Shown here: positions 1-8,016 of the stretch, one piece after another
Position numbering within the stretch: position 1 is the first letter of the stretch
Layout of the letters: each line of letters begins with the position of its first letter
DNA from: CAZBYL01 sp964496275
Lineage (GTDB): Bacteria > Synergistota > Synergistia > Synergistales > Synergistaceae
Reading direction: 5' to 3'
NCBI GenBank assembly: GCA_964496275.1
Contig: CAZBYL010000034.1
Span: forward strand, 1-27,435
DNA length: 27,435 nucleotides
Position numbers and translations under genes: made by a program
Notes under the pieces: model-generated
What the model was told of the DNA's origin: nothing
The model's database searches: none
The model's input: the letters and a program-made list of their open reading frames with translations, nothing else

Positions 1-544
1 GGCGGCGTCCGAGTGTCTCGTAGCTCATGTGACGCGGGAAGGAGATATGTACGAAGGTTTTACAGCCGAGCTTCTTGGCTGTGTCGATGATGAGGTATCC
101 GCGTGATACAAAGTCCGCATTGATCGTTACGTCTGCTATTGTCGCGATAACGTTCGGGTCTTCGTGAGCTTCACCTGCGAAGCAGAGGATGTCCGGGCGT
201 TTCTCTTTGACGCGGCGGAAGGCTTCCGCTGTTCCGGGGATTGCCTGGTTGACGACGATGACCTTCATCTTGGGGTCGTCGGCAAGTCCGGCTATCTGAG
301 CGATGGTCGTTTCCATTTCGGACATGAAGTTGTCCGGGTAGGTGAGGTGCTTGATCATTCCGCCCTTGGATACGTCGCCGTACTTCTGAATGGCAAGCTC
401 GGCGCCGCGGAGGTCGTCTTCACTCTGGGAGACGGTTCCGGTGACAATTCCGATATGAAACTTTGCATTGGCTGCAAACGCCGCTGTTCCTGCGAACGCT
501 ACAAGAGCTGCAACCAACAGAAGAATTACAAAACTCTTCTTCAT
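1..544 (-). CDS. DUF3798 family secreted protein (5' part; runs off left edge)
   Basis: The first 181 codons of a minus-strand gene whose 3' end lies outside the window. The ATG at 544 follows an AGGAGG ribosome site (555-560) by 10 nt. The first ~25 residues are a clear signal peptide (MKKSFVILLLVAALVAFAG, then an AFA-A cleavage region). The mature part begins AKFHIGIVTGTVSQSEDDL and continues with SKGGMIKHLTYPDNFMSEM and a VIVVNQAIPGTAEAF strand, then ADVTINADFVSRGYLI. This layout resembles a periplasmic binding-protein fold and matches what I know of DUF3798 proteins, which are uncharacterised and common in Synergistota. A role as the solute receptor of a transporter encoded to the left is inference. 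A strong promoter (632-660) lies upstream, so the gene probably starts its own transcript. Confidence 0.82.
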   Translation of the reverse strand, partial: MKKSFVILLLVAALVAFAGTAAFAANAKFHIGIVTGTVSQSEDDLRGAELAIQKYGDVSKGGMIKHLTYPDNFMSEMETTIAQIAGLADDPKMKVIVVNQAIPGTAEAFRRVKEKRPDILCFAGEAHEDPNVIATIADVTINADFVSRGYLIIDTAKKLGCKTFVHISFPRHMSYETLGRR

Positions 545-631
545 TTGGGTGTTGCCTCCTCGTAAGATAAATTTATGAACCTTAAAAAAACGGCAAGAAC
601 CTGCTTTTGAAACAGTCCCGCCGCTGCTTAC

Positions 632-660
632 ATTCTATTACCACGCATGATATGTGTCAA
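632..660 (-). promoter_or_regulatory. Sigma-70-type promoter of the DUF3798 gene
   Basis: On the minus strand a perfect -35 TTGACA (655-660) is followed after exactly 17 nt by a -10 TAGAAT (632-637). The start codon is about 90 nt downstream. Two copies of TGCGTGGTA (671-679 and 639-647) lie just upstream of the -35 and inside the -35/-10 spacer, 32 bp apart. A protein binding both could regulate this promoter. The rest of 661-791 is AT-rich with no gene visible. Confidence 0.7.
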
Positions 661-791
661 TAAAAATCCATACCACGCAATAGTTATGTGTTTTCATGAA
701 AATACAATAGTTTAAAAGGTAAATACAAGCATATTATTTTTATATTGCATAATATTATTTAAAATACTATATATTCAGTAACTCAAATTGG

Positions 792-1256
792 TTACGCGGC
801 TGGGCTGTTTTTACCCTGCATGGACAAAATTTTGATTCTGATAACAGAGGTGCGAAGCAGCACGGAGTCGGGCATGGGCGAGAGCGGGCCGTCGTAGTGC
901 TTCATTAGAATTTGCAGCGCGGCGCGCTTTTCAGCCACATCCTCAATGAATTCGGCCGTTCCCGTTCCGCTTACACTGCGGAATTTCATGCTGAATTCGG
1001 AAGGGTCTGTCTCGCAGCGTATAATCTCCGCGCCTGTAACGGCGTTGAATGCAACATTGGGATTTTCGCGCAGTATATCAATTTTTTGTCCGACAAGCGC
1101 ACCGTGAACGATAATAAATCCCGGCTCATAGCCGAAGTTCATGGGCAGCACGTACGGCTCGTTTCCGCGGCACATGGCAAGCTCAAAGTATTCCGCCTCG
1201 TGCAGCACGGACTCCATCCATTCAAGCGATGTAATTTCCTTGTTTTTCTTTCTCAT
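792..1256 (-). CDS. NimA-like / pyridoxamine 5'-phosphate oxidase-fold FMN-binding protein
   Basis: A 154-residue protein with the split-barrel layout of the pyridoxamine-phosphate-oxidase-related family. It has an N-terminal helix, then a strand pair (YFELAMCRGNEPYVLPMNF), a turn (PGFIIVHGALVGQKIDILRE), NPNVAFNAV, and SVSGTGTAEFIEDVAEKRAA. The LAMCRGNEPYVLPMNFGY stretch is what NimA-type nitroimidazole-resistance and related small flavoproteins show around the flavin site. I chose the ATG at 1256 because GGGGG (1264-1268) lies 7 nt upstream; the ATG at 1262 would leave only 1 nt. Such proteins bind FMN or haem in the cytoplasm and reduce or sequester small molecules, but the substrate cannot be read from sequence. 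It points away from the LysR gene at 1509 across about 250 bp, a common arrangement for a regulator and target, although the match is not proven. Confidence 0.8.
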   Translation of the reverse strand: MRKKNKEITSLEWMESVLHEAEYFELAMCRGNEPYVLPMNFGYEPGFIIVHGALVGQKIDILRENPNVAFNAVTGAEIIRCETDPSEFSMKFRSVSGTGTAEFIEDVAEKRAALQILMKHYDGPLSPMPDSVLLRTSVIRIKILSMQGKNSPAA

Positions 1257-1430
1257 TTGCATGCCCCCGAATAAAACAATTTTTTTATTAAATCAAAACG
1301 GAACAAATAAAAAGGCCGGGCGGCGCCCGCACAGCAAAACCGCACCGTACTCCCAATATAGCACAAAACTGCGCAATACCCTCAAAGAGCTTTTCACAAT
1401 TTCTGATTATAGCCGCTGCTTCTGAAATTA

Positions 1431-1480
1431 GATAGCCACTATCAAAATTACTATTATCTGATAAAATAAGACCATATAAT
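1431..1480 (+). promoter_or_regulatory. LysR-gene promoter with palindromic operator candidates
   Basis: A perfect -10 TATAAT lies at 1475-1480, about 28 nt before the GTG start. No good -35 is visible. Just upstream are two short palindromes: GATAG-cca-CTATC (1431-1443) and TTATC-t-GATAA (1454-1464). LysR-type regulators commonly bind interrupted dyads at their own promoter and a divergent target, so autoregulation is a reasonable inference. The rest of 1263-1430 shows no gene. Confidence 0.45.
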
Positions 1481-1508
1481 GTAATGTTATTCAAGGAGGT
1501 GGCTTTGC

Positions 1509-2381
1509 GTGGATTTTCGTAAATATGAGGTTTTTTTGCGCGCAATCGAGTGCGGAAGTTTGACAAAAGCTGGCTGCGAACTCGGCTACACCCAGTCCGG
1601 CGTGAGCCACATGATGAAGGGGCTTGAGGATGAAGTGGGTTTCCGCCTGTTTTCACGCGGGCGCGCAGGAGTAGAACTCACCTCCGAGGGTGCGAGGATC
1701 GTGCCCATAATACGAGAACTTTCAAAATGGAATGAGCAGCTTAATCAGACTCTCTCCTTAATAAAGGGGTTTGAGCTCGGAACTATACGCATCGCCACAA
1801 TAGCAAGCATTTCGTTTAACTGGCTGCCAAGGATAATAAGGCGCTTTCTTGAAGATTTTCCGAATATAGACATAGATATTATGGAGGGCGGAGCCGAGGA
1901 GATAAAGCAGTGGCTTGCGGAGCGGCGCGCAGATATCGGCTTTATCAGCGTACAGGAAAATTCCGAGGGCGAGGCAGTGCCTTTGAAAAAGGACCGTTTT
2001 CTTGCCGTGCTTCCGCCGGACTTCCCCGTGGACGGGAGAAAGTTTTTCCCGTTGAGCGACTTCAACGAACAGACTTTTATAATTTCCACGCGGGGCATAG
2101 ATTACGATATTCACCGTATTTTGGAGAACAATAATGTCACACCGAAGATAAAGTTCTCCTCGACAGACGATAATACAATAATTTCCATGGTGGCAAACGG
2201 GCTTGGAGTGAGTATTCTGCCGGAACTGATGCTCGCGGGGCACATGCACAGAGTGCGCACGATGAGGCTGAAACCGGAAATATTCCGCACACTGGGAATG
2301 GTCGTGCCGTCTATGAAGGATACTTCCCCCGCCGCAAAAAAATTTATGGAATATGTCTCATGCGTACTGGAAGAAAAGTGA
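1509..2381 (+). CDS. LysR-family transcriptional regulator
   Basis: A 290-residue protein, normal for the family. Residues 1-60 form the winged helix-turn-helix: FLRAIECGSLTKAGCELGYT, then SGVSHMMKGLEDEVGFRLFS and SRGRAGVELTSEGARI, the classic LysR pattern. From about residue 90 comes the effector-binding domain (LGTIRIATIASISFNWLPRI, the WLAERRADIGFISV strand, and MVANGLGVSILPELM near residue 235). The start is GTG at 1509, set by AAGGAGGT (1493-1500) 8 nt upstream. It should be a cytoplasmic dimeric or tetrameric DNA-binding regulator whose ligand is unknown. It is transcribed divergently from the NimA-like gene, its most likely target. A strong terminator follows at 2403-2442. Confidence 0.93.
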   Translation: MDFRKYEVFLRAIECGSLTKAGCELGYTQSGVSHMMKGLEDEVGFRLFSRGRAGVELTSEGARIVPIIRELSKWNEQLNQTLSLIKGFELGTIRIATIASISFNWLPRIIRRFLEDFPNIDIDIMEGGAEEIKQWLAERRADIGFISVQENSEGEAVPLKKDRFLAVLPPDFPVDGRKFFPLSDFNEQTFIISTRGIDYDIHRILENNNVTPKIKFSSTDDNTIISMVANGLGVSILPELMLAGHMHRVRTMRLKPEIFRTLGMVVPSMKDTSPAAKKFMEYVSCVLEEK

Positions 2382-2402
2382 TGAACCCATCGCACCAACA
2401 AG

Positions 2403-2442
2403 AAAACGGCCGGCGGAGTTATCAGCTTCGCCGGCCGTTTTT
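2403..2442 (+). terminator. Rho-independent terminator after the LysR gene (probably bidirectional)
   Basis: A perfect 10-bp GC-rich stem, ACGGCCGGCG (2406-2415) with CGCCGGCCGT (2429-2438), is flanked by AAA on the left and a T run (2438-2442) on the right. It sits between two convergent reading frames, the LysR gene and the small minus-strand ORF ending at 2471, and could stop both. Confidence 0.88.
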
Positions 2443-2470
2443 GCAAGGTGCAGAAATATTTATTGAGGGG

Positions 2471-2653
2471 TTAGTTGAATTTCGGAGCCGCAACCAGCGT
2501 TTTTGCAATACGCTGTTTTTTCACTGCGGGAGCCGAGAAATAGAGGTCATATACCATCTTCAATGAAAAACCGCTTGTCAAAATGGACGTCGTGATTGCG
2601 AGAAAGTAAAGGACTGATTCATTCGTGCTGTTTGCCAACTGGATTCCGATCAT
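2471..2653 (-). CDS. Small hypothetical protein (60 aa), possible single membrane segment
   Basis: Not recognised. The ORF begins MIGIQLANSTNESVLYFLA and contains a hydrophobic stretch at residues 14-38 that could span the membrane, followed by a basic tail (VKKQRIAKTL). Support for a real gene is indirect. A GGGGGT lies about 10 nt before the ATG, codon choice looks like that of neighbouring genes, and the frame ends just before the bidirectional terminator at 2403-2442. Against it are its length and lack of a recognised family. It would be transcribed toward the LysR gene. Confidence 0.42.
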   Translation of the reverse strand: MIGIQLANSTNESVLYFLAITTSILTSGFSLKMVYDLYFSAPAVKKQRIAKTLVAAPKFN

Positions 2654-3037
2654 TTGAGATTACCCCCAAGGTTTTTTAGTTAAAAATTTTTATGTGATTC
2701 TATGTTTTTTGTTTTATTCGCCGAGCTGTTTTTCCCTTTCGGCAACACAAGCATAGCTGAGATGTTCCGATTCGTAAAACGAGCGTTAGTAATATAAAAC
2801 ATGATTTTCTTTCATGTAAAGTAAACTTGTTAAAAAAATAACAATATTTGGCGGGAAAAACTTTAAAAACACAACTCATGCAAAAGAAAGGCGCTCAGCG
2901 CATTATTAAGATTTTTAGTCTGTATTTTAGCAGCCATTCATTCAACTTATTTTTACTATTATGTTTATTTGGTTTATTACTCAAGTGCTGTTTGGAAAGT
3001 TATCTGACAATTACAGTCAGGCTTTGGGCATAATATA
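2654..3037. other. AT-rich intergenic region, no gene recognised
   Basis: About 380 bp between the small ORF and the hairpin after the transglycosylase gene. It is strongly AT-rich. The only sizeable frame (from 2848, plus strand) begins at TTG without a ribosome site, and its sequence looks unlike a real protein. Presumably it carries the promoter of the small ORF; no clear -35/-10 pair stands out. Confidence 0.5.
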
Positions 3038-3066
3038 ACAGAGACACCCTTATGGGGTGTCTCTGT
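3038..3066 (-). terminator. Strong hairpin after the transglycosylase gene
   Basis: A perfect 12-bp inverted repeat, ACAGAGACACCC (3038-3049) with GGGTGTCTCTGT (3055-3066), with a 5-nt loop, lies 50 nt downstream of the stop at 3117. The following minus-strand sequence (TTATATTATG) is only a weak U-tract, so efficiency is uncertain. Confidence 0.65.
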
Positions 3067-3116
3067 CTGCGTCAGAGCTTAATTTTTGTACCCAGATAAT
3101 AGGGCGCGCCTGCTTG

Positions 3117-3965
3117 CTAGAAGCCGGCTGCACCCGTGTGTTTTTCGAGCATCGCCATGTTTTTGTTTACCTTTTTGAGGTAAGCCGTGGAGATGCCGCC
3201 GTAGTAGCGGTTCAGCGCCTTTTGGACTGTGCCGTATGCGCCTATGTAGCGCGAGAGTATCATGACTCCCGCCTCTACTCCTCTTTCGGGGTCAAACATG
3301 TGATCCCGCGTTGTCGCAATACCTTTTTTGGAGAGCATTCCGTTATGGACGCTCCACATTACCTGCATAACACCCATTGCTCCGCCCCTGCTAAGGGCAC
3401 TTGGATTGAAACGGCTTTCCGCTTTTGCAATTCCGACTGAAAGGTTCGTTGGCACACCATACTCGTGGCTGTAGTAGACAAGCGCACAGGCCTCTCTCCA
3501 CGCTATTTTGGGAGAGATTTTTTTGTTAACCTTGCGTATGAAGGTCGCGACGTTCGCAACCTTCTGCTGTTTTGACTCGGACATGGAAGATAGGTTTTTC
3601 AGCGTTGTGCGCGGGTGCTGCTCCGCCCACATCTCTATGTGGTCTTGTGTCAGACCCATTTTCTTGAGAGCGCTGTGCACGGAAGGGTGCAGAGGTTTTG
3701 CCGCCTTGAGAGGCGCGGCCGGAGCCTGTTTAGAGGCTTCTTCTTCACGCACTACCGTCGAGCGGGTTTTTACAACTACCCCGCCCTCCGTGCCTGTTTC
3801 GTATGTTGTGGTAATTATTGTGCCTTCCGAGGTGGTGCTTTCAGTCTTAGGCAGTGCCGTTCCGCCCATGCCCACGCTTGGGGCAAGGACTGCCGATATC
3901 AAAAGTATCAGCAATGTGACTGCCTGCGGAATAAAAATCTTCCGCATTTTCAGGATTTTTCGCAT
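3117..3965 (-). CDS. Secreted lytic transglycosylase (SLT domain)
   Basis: A 282-residue cell-wall enzyme that would cleave peptidoglycan between MurNAc and GlcNAc. Residues 1-35 are a signal peptide or N-terminal membrane anchor (basic start, then IPQAVTLLILLISAVLAPS). Residues 36-90 are a low-complexity Ser/Thr/Ala linker. Residues 91-150 form a helical region without a clear family. The C-terminal ~120 residues are the SLT lysozyme-like domain: AKAESRFNPSALSRGGAMGV carries the predicted catalytic Glu (about E183) and the GAMGVMQVM motif, and NRYYGG (252-257) is the usual Tyr-rich substrate-groove motif. The ATG at 3965 follows GGAGG by 5 nt. It stands alone, with a terminator on each side (3038-3066 and 4205-4230). 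Confidence 0.9.
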   Translation of the reverse strand: MRKILKMRKIFIPQAVTLLILLISAVLAPSVGMGGTALPKTESTTSEGTIITTTYETGTEGGVVVKTRSTVVREEEASKQAPAAPLKAAKPLHPSVHSALKKMGLTQDHIEMWAEQHPRTTLKNLSSMSESKQQKVANVATFIRKVNKKISPKIAWREACALVYYSHEYGVPTNLSVGIAKAESRFNPSALSRGGAMGVMQVMWSVHNGMLSKKGIATTRDHMFDPERGVEAGVMILSRYIGAYGTVQKALNRYYGGISTAYLKKVNKNMAMLEKHTGAAGF

Positions 3966-4204
3966 GTTTACCTCCTAGCGGTACGGGAACGAGTCGAACT
4001 ATGATTAAATAAAAAACATAAAAAATAGTCACCCGACAGGTACTCTTAACGCACTAGTTATGATAACCGAGCGAGTCCATTAGTCAAGGGTAATTTTCAA
4101 AAAACAATGGATTATTAAGAGCAATACATATTTATATGAATAAACAGATTATATACATTGTGAAATATAGAAAATACTTTACACATTTTCGTGTTCAGAT
4201 GAAG

Positions 4205-4230
4205 AAAAAACCGCGTTTTCCGACGGTTTT
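4205..4230 (-). terminator. Terminator of the transporter-reductase operon
   Basis: On the minus strand AAAACCG (4230-4224) pairs with CGGTTTT (4213-4207) around a 10-nt loop, followed by a run of T. It begins 12 nt after the activator gene's stop. The rest of the 276-bp gap (3966-4241) should hold the promoter of the transglycosylase gene, but no convincing hexamer pair is evident. Confidence 0.8.
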
Positions 4231-4241
4231 CGGCCCCTGTT

Positions 4242-5000
4242 TCAGCGCGCAGCTATCAAAGCGGCTCCGGCGGCTCCGGCAAATTGCGGATATTCCGGAA
4301 CCAAAACTTCCCTTCCCAGGTGTTTTGCTATCATATTTGCAAGCAGACGATTTTTCGCGGCTCCGCCTGTGAAACCGACCGAACCCTCCTGCGAGAGACG
4401 CGTTATCATTCCCGCGGCGCGTGACGCCACTGAGTCGAGAAGCCCCATCGCGATGGACTCCTTGGGCACGCCTTTCGCTATCAGGCTTATCACTTCCGTT
4501 TCGGCAAACACGGTGCACATGCTGCTCACGGGCTGCACTGCGCTGTTTTCGGGAATTTGCGCGAAATCGTCGAGAGTGTACTCAAGCAGCACCGCCATGT
4601 TCTGCAGGAAACGGCCCGTGCCGGCGGCGCATTTGTCGTTCATAAGGAAGTCGCGCACGGCTCCGTCCGGCTCCATGACTATAACTTTGCTGTCCTGCCC
4701 CCCTATATCGAGCAGCACGGAAATTCCGCTCAGCATCTTAGCCGCTCCGGCGGCGTGACAGGTTATCTCCGTCACATTTTTCTGCGCGAACGAGCACATT
4801 TTCCGCCCGTAGCCCGTCGCAACAACGCGGGATACATCCGCCGCGGAGACACCCGACGCGGAAAGCAGCGCGTCGAATGCCTCCTGTGCGGATTCTTTGG
4901 GACTCCATCCTGTTGGGTGCAGGAAGAATTGAAAGCTTTCTCCGTTCCACAGCGCCGCCTTCACTGCGGTCGAGCCTATGTCTATACCGGCGGTCAGCAT
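4242..5000 (-). CDS. yjiL: ATP-dependent activator of the double-cubane reductase (YjiL/HgdC-like, BadF/BcrA family)
   Basis: A 252-residue ASKHA-fold ATPase of the 2-hydroxyacyl-CoA dehydratase activator family. It shows the phosphate-1 motif AGIDIGSTAVKAAL near the N terminus, DIGGQDSK (98-105), and the two cysteines that in homodimers hold one [4Fe-4S] cluster: NDKCAAGTGRF (C124) and SSMCTVFAETEV (C162). A GFTGGAAKN adenine-side motif lies near residue 210. Family knowledge: the dimer hydrolyses ATP to push a low-potential electron into its partner. The partner here is the adjacent reductase. The start is the ATG at 5000, which overlaps the upstream stop in a TGATG junction, so translation is coupled. 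A longer open frame reaches further upstream but only overlaps the reductase gene. The terminator at 4205-4230 ends the unit. Confidence 0.9.
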   Translation of the reverse strand: MLTAGIDIGSTAVKAALWNGESFQFFLHPTGWSPKESAQEAFDALLSASGVSAADVSRVVATGYGRKMCSFAQKNVTEITCHAAGAAKMLSGISVLLDIGGQDSKVIVMEPDGAVRDFLMNDKCAAGTGRFLQNMAVLLEYTLDDFAQIPENSAVQPVSSMCTVFAETEVISLIAKGVPKESIAMGLLDSVASRAAGMITRLSQEGSVGFTGGAAKNRLLANMIAKHLGREVLVPEYPQFAGAAGAALIAAR

Positions 5001-6151
5001 CAGAGCATTTCCACGAAGGCGCCGAATCTTGTGGCAAGCGCGCCCGTATCGCCCTGCGAGTAGTCTGTTTCCACAGCCATGTAGCTTATGCCGCGCTCTC
5101 TGAGAGCCTCGCGCACTGCGCGGCTTTCGACGTTGTATGTGTGGCATGCCTGGAGTATTACGTCCACGACTCCCTCCGCCCAATATTTTTTCGCGTAGTT
5201 GATGATGAGGTCTATGCGCGCATTGTTGGGGGACATTACGGAGCAGGGTATGCTCAAGTATTTTTCGCTTATTGCGTCTATGGGATTTTTACATTCATTG
5301 ACCGGAATAGAAGAGCATTTTAAGTTGCCGCAGTTTTCAAAACCGACTATGACTCCGCCGCAGTCGGGGGATTCCATGGCGTCCGCCACTTTCTCAAGAG
5401 ATTTTCCCATCGGGCAGCCTGTGATGAGTATTCTCTTTGCCTCGGGGCTGACTCTGCGCTCGCCGTCCTCGTAGTTTTCCGTAAGCTTTTGCGTAAGCTC
5501 CGCGACAAGAGCCATGGACTCCTCGTAGTCGAAGGAAAATTTGAGATAGTCGGAGACAAGCATAATCTCGCGTCCCGTCATAGCCGGAGTGGGAAGCAGA
5601 GAGAGGTCGTAGAAGCGCATCATAGTTGCGTGCATTCTGTTTCTGAGAGCTATGGACTCGCGGAGTTTTTCGTCCGTTATCTCTACGTTGAAAAACTCTT
5701 CCAGTTTCTTTTTAAGGCGCACGACTTCATGCTTCCAAAGCTGAATAGACATCGGGTGATCCGTGGTCTGGGGAAGCTGCATGACGTGAGTGGGGCGCAG
5801 CTCCGCCAGGTACTCGTACATTTTTTTCTTGCCGTCGCAGGTCGTCTCTCCGATAACTATGTCGCAGAAGTGAAAGTATGGGCATGTGTCTGTCAGAGCA
5901 AAACCGTAGCTGGATTTTATAAGAGGACAGAGGTTGCGCGGCAAATGCTGCTCCGCCGCCGCAATCGGCTTGTCGCTCGTGCTGCAAAGCGACACCGCAA
6001 CACCGCCCGCCGCGTTTATAAGCTCCCAAGGCGTATAAGTGCAATATGTGCCGACTATCGGCACTCCCGATTCTTTAAGCTCTTTAATCTGTATGGGGCC
6101 CATACGAACCCCTTCTCTCATCTTTTCAAATATAGATTCTATATCGTGCAT
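5000..6151 (-). CDS. yjiM: Double-cubane-cluster-type anaerobic reductase (YjiM / HgdB-like, 2-hydroxyacyl-CoA dehydratase D family)
   Basis: A 383-residue protein of the HgdB/BcrB/YjiM superfamily. The single subunit beside a single activator gene and the conserved blocks GTYCTYTPWELINAAGG, CPLIKSSYGF, CPYFHFCDIVIGETTCDG and KKKMYEY fit the double-cubane-cluster group rather than the two-subunit dehydratases. There are 13 cysteines, including C37, C75, C90, C96, C105, C246, C274, C279 and C336, several of which should ligate the Fe-S cluster. Family knowledge: the characterised member holds an [8Fe-9S] cluster, is driven by the ATP-dependent activator, and reduces small molecules such as acetylene; natural substrates are unknown. 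It is coupled to the activator gene by a 1-nt stop-start overlap. The preceding 186 bp contain only a short hairpin (6247-6264) and a poorly spaced AAAGGGG. The transporter genes upstream suggest its substrate is imported. Confidence 0.87.
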   Translation of the reverse strand: MHDIESIFEKMREGVRMGPIQIKELKESGVPIVGTYCTYTPWELINAAGGVAVSLCSTSDKPIAAAEQHLPRNLCPLIKSSYGFALTDTCPYFHFCDIVIGETTCDGKKKMYEYLAELRPTHVMQLPQTTDHPMSIQLWKHEVVRLKKKLEEFFNVEITDEKLRESIALRNRMHATMMRFYDLSLLPTPAMTGREIMLVSDYLKFSFDYEESMALVAELTQKLTENYEDGERRVSPEAKRILITGCPMGKSLEKVADAMESPDCGGVIVGFENCGNLKCSSIPVNECKNPIDAISEKYLSIPCSVMSPNNARIDLIINYAKKYWAEGVVDVILQACHTYNVESRAVREALRERGISYMAVETDYSQGDTGALATRFGAFVEML

Positions 6152-6337
6152 ACTGCTTTAATTCCCCTTTCACAAAATTACGGGATACCGTGAAGCCGAT
6201 TTCCATTAGACCCGCGCCGGATAAAATTTACTTTAAAAATTCAGCGCGGCACAATCCGATGCCGAAGTCTGCGTATTTAATATCAGCCTTTATTTATGAT
6301 AAACGGATTTGCCGCAATATAACAAGAGCAAGCGCCG

Positions 6338-7090
6338 TCAATTTTGCTCCAAAAGCTCAAAAACTCTCTCCGTCATATCTCCGTATCCGGCGCAGGAGCG
6401 GCTGCGGGGACGCTTAAACGGAACTTCTATATTCTCCGATACACGCCCCGGATGTGCCGTCATTACTATGATTCTGTCCGCGAGATATATAGCTTCGTCA
6501 ACGCTGTGCGTTACAAAGATGACAGTTTTCTTATTCTCTTCCCATATTTTCAGCAGTTCTTTCTGAAGCAGAACCCTTGTATGAGCGTCCAAGGCACCGA
6601 AAGGCTCGTCCATGAGCAGCACATCGGGGTCGTTTGCCAAGGCTCTCGCGATCGCGGCTCTCTGCCTCATGCCGCCGGAGAGCTCGTGCGGCTTTGCGTC
6701 CGCAAAATTCTCAAGCCCCACCCTCGCAAGAAAATCCATCGCAATTTCGCGGCGCGGCTTAGAAGGCACACCGGCAAACTCAGGCCCGAGCGCGACATTC
6801 TCCGCGACCGTGCGCCACGGAAGCAGAGAGTATTCCTGAAACACCATACCGCGCTCCTTTGACGGAGCGGAAACGATATCTCCCTTGTAGAGCACCTCTC
6901 CCGACGTCGCCTTTTCAAGCCCCGCAATAATGCGAAGCAGAGTGGATTTGCCGCAGCCGGAAGGTCCTACAAGACAGACAAATTCCTTGTCATACACTTT
7001 GATATCGGCGTTTTCTATCGCGAGCACGGATTCTCCTCTTTCGGAGGGAAATTCCTTGCGCAGCCCCCTTGTCTCGATAAGCGACGTCAT
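6338..7090 (-). CDS. ABC transporter ATP-binding protein (SsuB/TauB-type)
   Basis: A 250-residue nucleotide-binding subunit of the nitrate/sulfonate/taurine importer group. It has Walker A GPSGCGKST (42-50), a Q-loop (VFQEYSLLPWRTV), the signature LSGGMRQRAAIARA (137-150), Walker B DVLLMDEPFGALD (156-168) and the switch histidine in VTHSVDEA. These are intact and typical of SsuB/TauB. It acts on the cytoplasmic face with the permease encoded just upstream. I start it at the ATG at 7090, which overlaps the permease stop by 4 nt (ATGA), rather than at the earlier in-frame ATG at 7108 inside the permease gene. Confidence 0.93.
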   Translation of the reverse strand: MTSLIETRGLRKEFPSERGESVLAIENADIKVYDKEFVCLVGPSGCGKSTLLRIIAGLEKATSGEVLYKGDIVSAPSKERGMVFQEYSLLPWRTVAENVALGPEFAGVPSKPRREIAMDFLARVGLENFADAKPHELSGGMRQRAAIARALANDPDVLLMDEPFGALDAHTRVLLQKELLKIWEENKKTVIFVTHSVDEAIYLADRIIVMTAHPGRVSENIEVPFKRPRSRSCAGYGDMTERVFELLEQN

Positions 7091-7923
7091 CTCGAAAGCC
7101 TCTGCCACGCAAAGCAGCGTGACTCAAACAGCTTGAAAGCTCCGTCTATCAGCACTCCCATGATTCCTATACTCACCATGCCGGCGATAACAATATCCGT
7201 TCTCGCCACGGTGTAGGCGTGAGTGATAATATAACCTATTCCTGATATACTCCCCGGCATCATTTCTGCCGCGACGAGGCACATCCAAGAAACGCCCAGC
7301 CCGAGCCTCATTCCCGTGAATATGGACGGCGCGGCTGCGGGCAAAAGTATTTTGAAGAATATATCCCTCTCGGAAGCTCCGAGAACCCTTGCCGAATCTA
7401 TCAGGGTGGCGCGCACCGTGGAAACTCCGTGAACCGTATTCAGAAGTATCGGGAAAAACGCGCCTATGAAGATTATTATTATCATGGAGAATTTTATATT
7501 ATTGAGCAGCACATACCACTCTCCCTCCTCGATTCCGAGAGCCGTGGCAAAGCTGGCAACGCCGAACCACGCCAGAATGAGCGGTATCCAGGAAAGGGGC
7601 GGCATCGGGCGCAGCAGTTCCACCAGAGAGTTAAAGAGCCTGTTTACTATCTTGTAATGCCCCATGAGTATCCCCAAAGGAAGAGCCGTAATAAGCCCCG
7701 CCATATAGCCGAAAAAGACGCGCAGCGTGCTCATCCATAAATTTTGGAGCATGGAGCCCATCCTCAGAAGGTCCTCGTTCGGGTGTATCAAAAGTGTCCA
7801 CACCTGAGTCACTGTCGGGAGCACGACATCATTTTCTATCTTAATCGCGGCATATTGCCAGAACATAAGCAGAGCCGCGGGAGCCGCCAAAGGCAGCAGA
7901 AATTTATTTATAATTTTTTTCAT
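7087..7923 (-). CDS. ABC transporter permease (SsuC/TauC-type)
   Basis: A 278-residue inner-membrane protein with about six hydrophobic segments. It carries the BPD_transp_1 EAA-loop pattern IDSARVLGASERDIFFKILL followed by PAAAPSIFTGMRLGLGVSW, the coupling-helix region of this family. PTVTQVWTLLIHP near the N terminus and RPMPPLSWIPLILAWFG are also family hallmarks. The ATG at 7923 is chosen because GGAGG (7929-7933) lies 5 nt upstream; the neighbouring ATG at 7926 would leave 2 nt, and a longer frame to 8034 has no hydrophobic logic. It overlaps the ATPase gene by 4 nt. Confidence 0.92.
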   Translation of the reverse strand: MKKIINKFLLPLAAPAALLMFWQYAAIKIENDVVLPTVTQVWTLLIHPNEDLLRMGSMLQNLWMSTLRVFFGYMAGLITALPLGILMGHYKIVNRLFNSLVELLRPMPPLSWIPLILAWFGVASFATALGIEEGEWYVLLNNIKFSMIIIIFIGAFFPILLNTVHGVSTVRATLIDSARVLGASERDIFFKILLPAAAPSIFTGMRLGLGVSWMCLVAAEMMPGSISGIGYIITHAYTVARTDIVIAGMVSIGIMGVLIDGAFKLFESRCFAWQRLSR

Positions 7924-8016
7924 CATTTCCTCCGCAAAATATGGGCGCGCATCAAACTTCCGAGAGATAACCGCACCAAAAAAGCGAGCAAGCATCGCTT
8001 GTGATAAATAAACTTC

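Noticed and set aside
164..565. 133-residue plus-strand ORF
   Set aside because: Exactly antisense to the DUF3798 gene, which has signal peptide, ribosome site and promoter; no ribosome site for the plus-strand frame.
2848..3033. 61-residue plus-strand ORF in AT-rich DNA
   Set aside because: Begins at TTG with no ribosome site; low-complexity hydrophobic translation typical of random AT-rich sequence.
4242..5183. Longer 313-residue version of the activator
   Set aside because: The extra N terminus overlaps the reductase gene and has no similarity to the family; the ATG at 5000 in the TGATG junction gives the normal AGIDIGS start.
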